From the NCBI GenBank assembly GCA_016178015.1, contig JACOUB010000010.1, positions 1-42,725 on the forward strand: 42,725 nt of DNA. The letters run 5' to 3'. This DNA comes from Methylocystis sp. Its GTDB lineage: Bacteria; Pseudomonadota; Alphaproteobacteria; Rhizobiales; Beijerinckiaceae. Positions 36,064 through 42,725 of the stretch are shown here, piece after piece; position 1 is the first letter of the stretch; every line of letters starts with the position of its first letter. A program made the position numbers and the translations under genes. Under the pieces are notes generated by a model. It was not told the DNA's origin. It searched no databases and was given only the letters and a program-made list of their open reading frames with translations.

Positions 36064-36164
36064 GACTGAGGCGAGGGCTCGCCGCAACTTGTGAGCGGCG
36101 CGCGCGCGTGCTAGCGAAACGCCGAGCAACGCGGGCCGGCGGCGAACACGACAGGTCCGCGGGG

Positions 36165-36241
36165 CGGGGTATAGCGCAGCCTGGTAGCGCGGAAGTTTTG
36201 GGTACTTCAGGTCGCAGGTTCGAATCCTGCTGCCCCGACCA
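36165..36241 (+). tRNA. tRNA-Pro (anticodon TGG)
   Basis: 77 bases including CCA. The acceptor stem CGGGGTA pairs with TGCCCCG. The anticodon arm GAAGT-TTTGGGT-ACTTC places TGG at 34-36, and the T arm is GCAGGTTCGAATCCTGC. The CGGGG acceptor end is typical of proline tRNA. Confidence 0.96.
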
Positions 36242-36364
36242 GCCTTCGCACTTCGTGCTTCGGCTCGGCGAGCCAAAGGCGAGACGAGGCGAGCACGATC
36301 GGGAAATTAAACCTCGCGTCGCGCATTGGCTCAGACGCGCATCGCGCATTGACTTGAGGCTGAC

Positions 36365-36676
36365 ATGACGGCGCGCATTTACCGTTCGTCCACCAGCGCG
36401 ACGCAATCGGGTCCGGGCCCGGCCAAGTGCTGGCTTCTGGTTTTCGAACCGGAAGCCGCGCGGGGAATTGAGCCATTGATGGGATGGACCAGCTCGTCGG
36501 ACATGAAGGCGCAGATTCGTTTGCGTTTCCCGACCAAGGAGGCGGCGGTTTGTTACGCGCGACGCAACGAAATCCCATTTGAGGTCGAGGCGCCGCAGCC
36601 GCGCGCGGCGACGCGCCGCATCGTCTCTTATGCCGATAATTTCAAGACGACGCGCATCGGCCAGTGGACCCATTGA
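36365..36676 (+). CDS. Complex I accessory subunit, NDUFS4 (18 kDa) family
   Basis: 103 residues of the ETC complex I subunit family, homologous to mitochondrial NDUFS4, one of the few supernumerary subunits shared with alphaproteobacteria. Seen: ARIYRSSTSATQSGPGPAKCWLLVFEP near the start, GWTSSSDMKAQIRLRFPTKEAAVCYARR, and the C-terminal YADNFKTTRIGQWTH. It is expected to bind the peripheral arm of NADH dehydrogenase. The gene stands alone among tRNA genes. Confidence 0.94.
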   Translation: MTARIYRSSTSATQSGPGPAKCWLLVFEPEAARGIEPLMGWTSSSDMKAQIRLRFPTKEAAVCYARRNEIPFEVEAPQPRAATRRIVSYADNFKTTRIGQWTH

Positions 36677-36719
36677 TCGCGTTGGAGTGGGCGCGTTTGG
36701 TGGTTACGCTCGCCCGCGC

Positions 36720-36796
36720 GGCCCCGTAGCTCAGCTGGATAGAGCAACTGCCTTCTAAGCAGTAGGCCGCAGGTTCGAATCCTGCCGGGGTCGCCA
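36720..36796 (+). tRNA. tRNA-Arg (anticodon TCT)
   Basis: 77 bases including CCA. The acceptor GGCCCCG pairs with CGGGGTC. The anticodon arm ACTGC-CTTCTAA-GCAGT gives TCT. The arginine identity base A20 is present in CTGGATAG. It differs from the tRNA at 37019-37095 at only three positions. Confidence 0.96.
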
Positions 36797-36823
36797 TGTG
36801 TTAACCAGCGGCGATAAGCAATG

Positions 36824-36966
36824 ACCGTCTTGCCCGCGCTTGTCGCGGGCATCCACGCCGGGACATTGCGGGAAGGGTTCAGAAAGAGGCGGAAACGCTC
36901 GGCTTCTCATCGATAGGCCCCTCAGCTTGTCGGCGTGGATGGCCGGGACGAGCCCGGCCATGACGA
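36824..36966. repeat. Dispersed palindromic element, family R, copy 2
   Basis: The left end carries the hairpin TGCCCGCG-CTTGT-CGCGGGCA (36831-36851) and ATCCACGCCG; the right end carries CGGCGTGGAT and GGCCGGGACGAGCCCGGCC then ATGACG. The ends are inverted relative to each other, as in a non-coding MITE-like element. It shares 19 identical bases (36923-36941) with the copy at 19161-19335 and separates the two tRNA-Arg genes. Confidence 0.75.
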
Positions 36967-37018
36967 CGCCCTATTTCCGGCCGTTGGTGTTGCGCGTTGG
37001 TTCAAGCGGATTTCGCAC

Positions 37019-37095
37019 GGCCCCGTAGCTCAGCTGGATAGAGCAACTGCCTTCGAAGCAGAAGGTCGCAGGTTCGAATCCTGCCGGGGTCGCCA
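37019..37095 (+). tRNA. tRNA-Arg (anticodon TCG)
   Basis: 77 bases including CCA. Identical to the tRNA at 36720-36796 except for T to G at anticodon position 36, T to A at position 43, and C to T near position 48. The anticodon loop CTTCGAA gives TCG, reading CGA/CGG. The change at 43 makes an A-A mismatch with position 27 at the base of the anticodon stem. Confidence 0.93.
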
Positions 37096-37222
37096 AAAAA
37101 TGAGTTGTAACCGCGTCCGCGGCGCTGAATTCACCAACTTGAAACGATTGAACGATAGCCTCGGCGAAGGATTTGCCGCGCCAGGCGGACCGCTGTGCGG
37201 CCACAACCAGGAGGAAGCATAG

Positions 37223-38485
37223 ATGAGCAGTCGCAACGCGTTCATTCGCTTCCAGCGCGATCGTTCCGGCAGTTACGCGGTCATCGCCGCGCTCGCGCTG
37301 CCGGCGGTCATCGGTTTCGTCGGCCTCGCCGCCGAAGCAGGCCAATGGTTCTATACCCAGCAGGCGATATTGGGCGCAGCGGATGCGGGCGCCATCAGCG
37401 CCGCCACGGCGGGCGGCAGTTTCGCGACGCAGCAAACGGAGGCAAGAGGCGTCGCCGCCTCGTACGGCTATGTCGACGGCCAGAACGGCGTTACCGTGAC
37501 GGTGAACCAGCCGCCGAAATCAGGAAATTATAAGACTACGCAGGGGGCCGTCGAAGTCATCGTCGCGCAACCGCAAAGCCGTCTCTTCTCCGCCCTGTTC
37601 AGTTCGACGCCGCTCTCCGTCAGCGCGCGAGCCGTCGCCGCCGCGGGTGTGGTGGGTGGAGGAAATGGCTGCGTACTCGCCCTCAACAAAACCAAAGACA
37701 AAGCCATTCAAAACGGAAGCAGCAGCACGGTCGACCTTCATTCCTGCAACGTCTACGACAACTCCAGCAGCGGCAAGGCGCTTTCGTTAAACGGCTCGGC
37801 GAAACTTTTGGCCGCGTCGGTCGGGGTCGTCGGCGGCATCGAGGGGGCGGGCGGCATTGCCACGACGAACGGCGTCACGACCGGCATGAAGCCGCCGGTC
37901 GCCGATCCTTACGCCAGCGTCGCGCCGCCGTCGTTATCGGGCTGCCTTAAGACAGGCTACAAAACGAGCGGCACGGCGACGCTCAATCCCGGGGTCTATT
38001 GCAAAGGCTTCGAGCTCGACAACGGCGCCAAGGTGACGCTCAATTCCGGCGTTTATTACTTCGATCGAGACCAATTCGAGCTGAAAGCCGGGTCCACGAT
38101 CACCGGCAAGCCCGGGGGCGTGACGCTGGTGTTCACCTCGAGCACCGGCAGCGACTGGGCGAAGGCCAAGGTCGACAAGGACGCGAGCGTCAATTTGACG
38201 GCGCCGAGTTCGGGCGCCACCGCCGGCATCGTGCTGTTTGGCGATCGCAACATGCCGGTCGGCGCCGATTTCGAATTCGACGGCGCCGGCGCCCCCCAAT
38301 CTTTTGGCGGCGCGATCTACCTGCCCAAGGCGGCGCTCAAATTCGGCCACGCCGGCGCCACCGGCGGCTGCCTGCAGGTCATCGCCGATACGATCGAATT
38401 TACCAGCAACTCGCACTTCGAGATCAATTGCAGCGGCTACGGAACAACGGCGTTCGGCTCGGGTAAGGCGGCGCTCGTCGAATGA
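37223..38485 (+). CDS. TadG-like pilus-associated protein
   Basis: 420 residues. The N-terminus resembles TadE/TadG: a short basic segment, then one hydrophobic helix (SYAVIAALALPAVIGFVGLA, then AEAGQWFYTQ at about residues 17-50). The remaining part is predicted to be extracytoplasmic, rich in Gly/Ser/Thr/Asn, with several cysteines (GCVLALNK, HSCNVYD, GCLKTGYK, GVYCKGFEL, GGCLQVI, INCSGYG) and repeating short strands. AGGAGGAAG precedes the ATG. It overlaps or abuts two TadE-like genes, forming a pseudopilin cluster for a Flp/Tad system whose secretion ATPase genes are not in this window. Confidence 0.8.
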   Translation: MSSRNAFIRFQRDRSGSYAVIAALALPAVIGFVGLAAEAGQWFYTQQAILGAADAGAISAATAGGSFATQQTEARGVAASYGYVDGQNGVTVTVNQPPKSGNYKTTQGAVEVIVAQPQSRLFSALFSSTPLSVSARAVAAAGVVGGGNGCVLALNKTKDKAIQNGSSSTVDLHSCNVYDNSSSGKALSLNGSAKLLAASVGVVGGIEGAGGIATTNGVTTGMKPPVADPYASVAPPSLSGCLKTGYKTSGTATLNPGVYCKGFELDNGAKVTLNSGVYYFDRDQFELKAGSTITGKPGGVTLVFTSSTGSDWAKAKVDKDASVNLTAPSSGATAGIVLFGDRNMPVGADFEFDGAGAPQSFGGAIYLPKAALKFGHAGATGGCLQVIADTIEFTSNSHFEINCSGYGTTAFGSGKAALVE

Positions 38486-38499
38486 ACTGGGGGAAGACG

Positions 38500-39015
38500 A
38501 TGGCCGGCTTTAGACGACGGACGCCAGACGACGGAGGACGGAACGTCTGTCTTCCGCCCTCTGTCCTCGGTCTTCTGTCCTCCGTCCGCGGCGTCGCCGC
38601 GATCGAATTCGCCATCCTAGCGCCGACCTTGGCCCTCCTAATGATTTCCGCCGTGGACTTTAGCCTCGGCATTAATCGCAAGATGCAGGTGCAAAACGCC
38701 GCGCGGGCGGGAATGGAATGGGCGATCCGGCAACAACCTAGCGTGCCGATTAATGCGACTGCGATCGCAAGCGCGGTTACCAACGCGACGAGCTACACGG
38801 GGATCAGCGCCTCGCCGGCGCCAAATCAGTTCTGCGGATGCGCGTCGAGCACGGCGATCACGAGCATCTCTTGCAGTTCCACCTGTTCGGGAGGATCGAG
38901 TCCCGGAACCTACGTCGCAGTGTCGGCGCAGGCCACATACACGACGCTGCTGCCCTATCCGGGAATTGCCACGAGCTTCAACTTCACGGCGAAGTCGACG
39001 GTGAGGCTGCAATGA
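38500..39015 (+). CDS. TadE-like protein with an unusual N-terminal insert
   Basis: 171 residues. After MAGFRR the sequence RTPDDGGRNVCLPPSVLGLL and SSV precedes the usual TadE core RGVAAIEFAILAPTLALLMI. The insert is encoded by GGACGGAGGACGG / CCGTCCTCTGTCCTC-type imperfect inverted repeat DNA (38517-38588), so it looks like repeat material inside the gene. The rest is a TadE-like pseudopilin with a Ser/Cys/Gly-rich tail (CGCASSTAITSISCSSTCSG). I choose the ATG at 38500, which has GGGGGA upstream; the ATG at 38482 overlaps the preceding stop. Confidence 0.75.
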   Translation: MAGFRRRTPDDGGRNVCLPPSVLGLLSSVRGVAAIEFAILAPTLALLMISAVDFSLGINRKMQVQNAARAGMEWAIRQQPSVPINATAIASAVTNATSYTGISASPAPNQFCGCASSTAITSISCSSTCSGGSSPGTYVAVSAQATYTTLLPYPGIATSFNFTAKSTVRLQ

Positions 39016-39392
39016 GCTTCATTCGCGCCTGCCGCGACCAGCGAGGCGCCACGGCCGTCGAATTTGCGCTGACGCTGCCGGCATTCTTCATGTTGCTGTT
39101 CGGCATTGCGGAGGGCGGGCTGCTGGTCTGGACACAGCTCGGGATGCAGCATGGCGCCGAGATGGCGGCGCGTTGCGCCACCGTCAACACCACGCTTTGC
39201 GGCAGCACAAGCGCCATCCAAACCTATGCGGCGGCGCAAGCTTACGGGGTCAATCTGGCGGCCTCGATCTTCACTGTGAGCGCGCCGGCTTGCGGAAATC
39301 AGGTGAGCGCAAGTTACCCCTTCCAATTTTTGACGAGCTATTGGGGAACCCCGACGCTGACGCTCAGCGCCAGCGCCTGCTTCCCGAAGTGA
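39012..39392 (+). CDS. TadE-like pseudopilin
   Basis: 126 residues beginning MSFIRACRDQRGATAVEFALTLPAFFMLLFGIAEGG, the standard TadE N-terminus, where a prepilin peptidase would cut before the hydrophobic helix. C-terminal cysteines (ARCATVNTTLC, SAPACGNQ, SASACFPK) may form disulfides outside. The ATG overlaps the stop of the previous TadE gene (ATGA). It ends just before the family A repeat at 39405. Confidence 0.88.
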   Translation: MSFIRACRDQRGATAVEFALTLPAFFMLLFGIAEGGLLVWTQLGMQHGAEMAARCATVNTTLCGSTSAIQTYAAAQAYGVNLAASIFTVSAPACGNQVSASYPFQFLTSYWGTPTLTLSASACFPK

Positions 39393-39404
39393 CGGCGTCC
39401 GCTT

Positions 39405-39509
39405 CCCTCTCCCGCTTGCGGGAGAGGGTGGCCCGGCGAAGCCGGGTCGGGTGAGGGCCCTCATCCGTCGCGCATGCGCGCGACACCTTCTCCCGCAAGC
39501 GGGAGAAGG
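39405..39509. repeat. Composite palindromic repeat, family A, copy 3 (canonical)
   Basis: The cleanest copy. Left hairpin CCCTCTCCCG-CTTG-CGGGAGAGGG (39405-39428), core with GGCCCGGCGAAGCCGGG and TGAGGGCCCTCA, right hairpin CCTTCTCCCG-CAAG-CGGGAGAAGG (39486-39509). It lies between the convergent tadE and metC genes and could terminate both. Confidence 0.85.
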
Positions 39510-39538
39510 GAACGCCTCTCCGAACGAGCGAAGCACCA

Positions 39539-40726
39539 TCAACCGACGGCGCGTAGCCGCGCCAAACCGGCGTCGAGATCATCCTTCAAATCCTCGATGT
39601 CCTCGAGCCCGACAGAAAATCGCAAAGCGGGGCCGCCAGGCGCCCATCGCGTCGCGGTGCGGTAGCTCGCGCAATCGAACGGGATGACGAGGCTCTCGAA
39701 GCCGCCAAACGAATAGCCGAGGCCGAACAACTCGAGGCCATCCAGGAACGCCGCGACCGCTTCCCGCGAGACCGGCTTCAAGATGATCGAAAACAGCCCC
39801 GTCGATCCTAAAAAATCACGCTTCCAGATGTCGTGGCCGGGGTGCGAGGGCAACGCCGGATGCAGGACGCACGCCACTTCCTCGCGCCGCTCGAGCCATT
39901 GCGCCAGGGCGAGGCCGGCGCGCTCGGCTTCGCGCAGACGCAGCTCCATGGTGCGCAGGCCGCGCAGCGCGAGAAAAACGTCGTCCGCGCCCGGACACAT
40001 GGCGAAGGCGTCGAACGTCGCGCGCAGCTTCGATCGCCACTGCTCGTTCGCCGACACCAGCCCGAGCAGCAGATCGGAATGACCGGAGAGATATTTGGTG
40101 CCGGCCTCGACCGCGAGATCGGCGCCGCGCTCGTGCGGCGGAAAGAACAGCGGCGTCGCCCAGGTGTTGTCGAGAATGACGCAAACGCCGCGCGCCCGCG
40201 CCGCCGCGGCGATCGCCGGGATGTCTTGTATTTCGAGACTCTGCGAGCCCGGCGATTCCGTCAGGATGGCGCTGGTCGTCGGGCGGATGAGGTTGGCGAT
40301 CCCTGCGCCGATCAGCGGATCGTAATACTGGGTGTCGACGCCGAGCCGCTTCAGCACGCCGTCGCAGAAGACGCGGGCGGGGCGGTAGGCGGAATCGGCG
40401 ACGAGAATGTGGTCGCCGGCTTTGGCCGCCGTCAGCAGCGCCAGGGCGATCGCCGCGAGGCCCGAGGGCGCGAGCACCGCGTCGGCCGCTCCGGCGATTT
40501 CGCTCCAGGCGCTCTCCAGCGCCGTAGTGGTCGGCGTTCCCTTGGTTCCATAAACATAAGGCGCTCGATAGGCGACAAGTTCCGCGGTATCGGCAAACAG
40601 CACTGTCGAACCCCGGTAGATCGGGGTATTGACGAAGCCGTGCTGTTCGAAAGGCAGCCGCCCGGCATGGACGAGACGCGTGCGGATTCTCTTTTTTCGC
40701 CTTGTTTCCCTGGTAGTCTTGGTCAT
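39539..40726 (-). CDS. metC: Cystathionine beta-lyase (Cys/Met metabolism PLP enzyme)
   Basis: 395 residues of the Cys/Met metabolism PLP-dependent family, closest to the alphaproteobacterial MetC, which releases homocysteine from cystathionine. Seen: IYRGSTVLFADTAEL, YVYGTKGTPTT, APSGLAAIALALL, ESPGSQSLEIQDIPAI, DNTWATPLFFPP, and the PLP lysine in VEAGTKYLSGHSDLLLG. The ATG at 40726 has AGGA upstream; a GTG one codon earlier is possible. It is divergent from the AapJ-like gene, an arrangement also known from Rhizobium. Confidence 0.92.
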   Translation of the reverse strand: MTKTTRETRRKKRIRTRLVHAGRLPFEQHGFVNTPIYRGSTVLFADTAELVAYRAPYVYGTKGTPTTTALESAWSEIAGAADAVLAPSGLAAIALALLTAAKAGDHILVADSAYRPARVFCDGVLKRLGVDTQYYDPLIGAGIANLIRPTTSAILTESPGSQSLEIQDIPAIAAAARARGVCVILDNTWATPLFFPPHERGADLAVEAGTKYLSGHSDLLLGLVSANEQWRSKLRATFDAFAMCPGADDVFLALRGLRTMELRLREAERAGLALAQWLERREEVACVLHPALPSHPGHDIWKRDFLGSTGLFSIILKPVSREAVAAFLDGLELFGLGYSFGGFESLVIPFDCASYRTATRWAPGGPALRFSVGLEDIEDLKDDLDAGLARLRAVG

Positions 40727-40912
40727 CACCGGTTCCTGTCGGTCTTTCGAAACGCTTTTTTCGTAAGCATTCGATGGACGTCAATATAACCGGTTTTGGC
40801 GAGAAACCGGCCTTGCTGGCGACCGACGGTCTTTGTCCCGCGACGCGTTCGCGGGTGAGGGACCTCGCGCCTCGCGCTCGAGGCGTATCGCGAAACGAGA
40901 GCCGACTTTGAC

Positions 40913-41950
40913 ATGACATCCCGTTTCCTTTCTTTCGCGCTCGCAGGGATGCTTGCGTTTGCCGCTTGCTTCGCGCTGGCGCCGGCGGCGGCCGCTCAAC
41001 CGGGCACGCTCGAGCAGATCCAAAAGCGCCGCTTTCTGATCTGCGGCGCCAACAAGGGTTTGGCGGGCTTCGGGCGACAGAGCGACACAGGCGCATGGAC
41101 CGGCTTCGACGTGGACTTTTGCCGCGCCTTGGCGGCGGCGATATTCGACGATCCGAGCAAAGTGCGGTTCACGCCGCTGTCCGGCAAGGAGCGTTTTACG
41201 GCCCTGCAATCGGGAGAAATCGACATTCTGTCGCGCAACGCCGTGTGGACGCAATCGCGCGACACCGGCCAGGGATTGCTTTACGCCGCCGTCACCTTCT
41301 TCGACGGACAGGGTTTTCTGACCCGCAAAAGCCGAGGGTTCGAAGCGGCGCTGGCATTGGCCGGCGCCTCTATTTGCGTGCAGCAGGGAACGTCGTTTGA
41401 GCTCGATCTCGTCGATTTCTTCCGCTCGAGGAAGGAGACTTACGAGCCGCGTCTGTTCGCAACGTTCGAGGAGGCGGCCAAGGCCTATGACGCAGGCCTT
41501 TGCGACGCACTGACGGCGGACGCCTCGGCTCTCTGGGCGCAACGCCTCAAGCTCGAGGCGCCGAGCGATCATGGCGTCCTCGCCGATCTCATTGCCAAGG
41601 AGCCGCTCGGGCCGATCGTGCGGCAGGGCGACGATCAATGGTTCAACATCGTGCGGTGGACGCATTTCGCCATGATCGACGCCGAAGAGCTTGGCGTTAC
41701 GTCCGCAAACGTTGATCAAGCGTTGAAATCCGAAAGCCCGGAAATACGCCGTCTGCTCGGAATCGAAGGAGACCATGGCGACGGGCTCGGCCTTTCGGCG
41801 GACTGGGCCTATCGCATCGTCAAACATGTCGGCAGCTACGGCGAAGTTTTCGAGCGCAACCTCGGACGCGATTCGCCGCTCGGCATAGAGCGGCGGTTGA
41901 ACGCTCTGTGGTCGAAGGGCGGGATCATGTACGCGCCGCCGGTGCGGTGA
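40913..41950 (+). CDS. Amino-acid ABC transporter substrate-binding protein (AapJ-like)
   Basis: 345 residues. A signal peptide (residues 1-28, ending AAAAQ) is followed by a type II periplasmic binding fold: GFGRQSDTGAWTGFDVDFCRALAAAIFDD, FTALQSGEIDILSRNAVWTQSRD and ICVQQGTSFELDLVDFF, all characteristic of the general L-amino acid transporter binding protein AapJ/BztA. The usual permease and ATPase genes (aapQMP) are not downstream; a toxin-antitoxin module comes next instead. It may therefore be an orphan that uses a transporter encoded elsewhere or acts as a scavenger. Confidence 0.88.
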   Translation: MTSRFLSFALAGMLAFAACFALAPAAAAQPGTLEQIQKRRFLICGANKGLAGFGRQSDTGAWTGFDVDFCRALAAAIFDDPSKVRFTPLSGKERFTALQSGEIDILSRNAVWTQSRDTGQGLLYAAVTFFDGQGFLTRKSRGFEAALALAGASICVQQGTSFELDLVDFFRSRKETYEPRLFATFEEAAKAYDAGLCDALTADASALWAQRLKLEAPSDHGVLADLIAKEPLGPIVRQGDDQWFNIVRWTHFAMIDAEELGVTSANVDQALKSESPEIRRLLGIEGDHGDGLGLSADWAYRIVKHVGSYGEVFERNLGRDSPLGIERRLNALWSKGGIMYAPPVR

Positions 41951-42096
41951 TCACGCCGATGCACTTCGAGCCGAACCCTCGGCAGCGCTCCCTCCGGCCT
42001 CAAACCGGACAATCGTCTGTTGCGAAACCGGAACACATCGTGTGTCACCGACAGGCGTGGAAATCTCTACTTGCAATCACCGGGCTCAGGCATTAG

Positions 42097-42115
42097 GTTA
42101 CATGTAACTAGGAGG
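42097..42115 (+). promoter_or_regulatory. Operator palindrome and ribosome binding site of mazEF
   Basis: GTTACATGTAAC (42097-42108) is a perfect 12-base palindrome directly before GGAGG (42111-42115) and the ATG at 42122. A possible -35 TTGCAA (42071-42076) and weak -10 TAGGTT (42094-42099) place it across the promoter, as expected for autorepression by an antitoxin. Confidence 0.55.
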
Positions 42116-42121
42116 ATCCTC

Positions 42122-42355
42122 ATGCGGGCCGCACGTAAGCGTCAGGACAGCCGCAAGGCGACGCGCAAGAAGGTGCGGGCGCATCGCGCGCGCTTGCGAG
42201 CGCAAGGCCTGCGCCCGATTCAGATTTGGGCGCCAGATGTTCGGGCCCCGGGCTTCGCGGAAGAGGCAAGTCGCCAGTCCCGGCTTGCGGCTGAAAGCCC
42301 CGACGCGGCGGACGACCAAGCCTTCGTCGACGCCGTCTCGGCCATCAAGTTCTGA
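42122..42355 (+). CDS. MazE-like antitoxin (DUF3018 family)
   Basis: 77 residues. A very basic N-terminus (KRQDSRKATRKKVRAHRARL) with the segment RAQGLRPIQIWAPDVRAPGF is typical of the antitoxin MazE family (DUF3018); the C-terminus is acidic and should bind the toxin. GGAGG precedes the start. It overlaps the toxin gene by one base, TGATG. Confidence 0.88.
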   Translation: MRAARKRQDSRKATRKKVRAHRARLRAQGLRPIQIWAPDVRAPGFAEEASRQSRLAAESPDAADDQAFVDAVSAIKF

Positions 42356-42684
42356 TGAACCGCCGCGAAATCTGGACCGTGGCGGGAGGCAATGATTACG
42401 CCGGCAAGCCGCGGCCGGTGGTCATCCTACAGGACGACGCTTTCGATCAGTTGGACTCCGTGACGATCTGTCCGTTGACGACGGACCCGGCGGATTTGCC
42501 GTTGTTTCGCATTGTGGTGGCGCCGAGCGACGGCAATGGCCTTCGATTGCTCTCACGCATCATGGCGGACAAGGTGACGACCATTCCGAAATCGAAATTG
42601 GGGGCTCGCATTGGCCGCCTGGCCGACCAGGATATGGTGCGCCTCACCCGCGCCATTGTCGTGTTTCTCGGTCTTGCGAGCTGA
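42355..42684 (+). CDS. MazF/PemK-family toxin
   Basis: 109 residues of the PemK/MazF fold, usually an RNA endonuclease. Seen: MNRREIWTVAGGNDYAGKPRPVVILQDD, VTICPLTTDPAD, FRIVVAPSDGNGLRLLSRIMADKVTTIPKSKLG, with the family Arg (KPRP) and the Ser/Thr segment (CPLTT) in place. It appears intact, and its coupling to the MazE-like gene suggests that toxin synthesis is kept below antitoxin. Confidence 0.92.
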   Translation: MNRREIWTVAGGNDYAGKPRPVVILQDDAFDQLDSVTICPLTTDPADLPLFRIVVAPSDGNGLRLLSRIMADKVTTIPKSKLGARIGRLADQDMVRLTRAIVVFLGLAS

Positions 42685-42725
42685 GCTTTGGCCTGCCTGC
42701 GCCAGGGAAGGCGGGCGCCATTTCA

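Overview
The window looks like chromosomal DNA from a GC-rich, nitrogen-fixing alphaproteobacterium of the Rhizobiales. A Methylocystis/Methylosinus-type or Beijerinckiaceae relative is my best guess. The evidence is the nifHDKENX-DUF269-fdxB-nifQ / iscA-nifU order, a GcvPA/GcvPB-split glycine cleavage operon, a two-domain cold-shock protein next to a DUF192 protein, an NDUFS4-type complex I subunit and a metC/aapJ pair. No methane monooxygenase gene is visible, so the genus is inference.

1-10.2 kb (minus strand): the nitrogenase locus. nifH, nifD and nifK encode the enzyme. nifE, nifN, nifX, a DUF269 protein, a 2[4Fe-4S] ferredoxin and nifQ serve FeMo-cofactor assembly, electron supply and molybdenum delivery. 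iscA and nifU (cut by the window edge) supply Fe-S clusters. nifH has a clear -24/-12 sigma-54 promoter. iscA-nifU has its own sigma-54 promoter with two overlapping perfect NifA sites, so there are two transcription units separated by a palindromic repeat.

10.6-19.0 kb: a B12-type radical SAM enzyme divergent from nifH; gcvT-gcvH-gcvPA-gcvPB behind a tandem glycine riboswitch; a CopC-like periplasmic protein; and purD, which consumes glycine.

19.0-27.5 kb: a repeat-rich gap, two glycosyltransferases (WecG/TagA type and GT4), tRNA-Leu, two genes related to complex I factors (NDUFA9-like and NDUFAF5-like), an L,D-transpeptidase, a YbjN protein overlapping proC, and a TetR regulator.

27.6-34.3 kb: a DUF1778/GNAT toxin-antitoxin pair with an operator that touches the start codon; a MarR/response regulator/histidine kinase operon divergent from a branched-chain aminotransferase; a small Gly/Tyr/Cys-rich exported protein; and a class III aminotransferase that may be a hopanoid enzyme.

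34.3-42.7 kb: a cold-shock gene with a strongly structured leader, DUF192, NDUFS4-like, tRNA-Pro, two nearly identical tRNA-Arg genes with different anticodons, a TadG/TadE/TadE pilus cluster, metC divergent from an orphan AapJ-like binding protein, and a MazEF-type module at the end.

The most unusual feature is a set of dispersed palindromic elements. In two unrelated families the terminal loop of a hairpin has been replaced by further small hairpins. One such element lies between the cold-shock and DUF192 genes and appears to supply the ribosome binding site of the latter. No insertion sequence, prophage or CRISPR array was seen.
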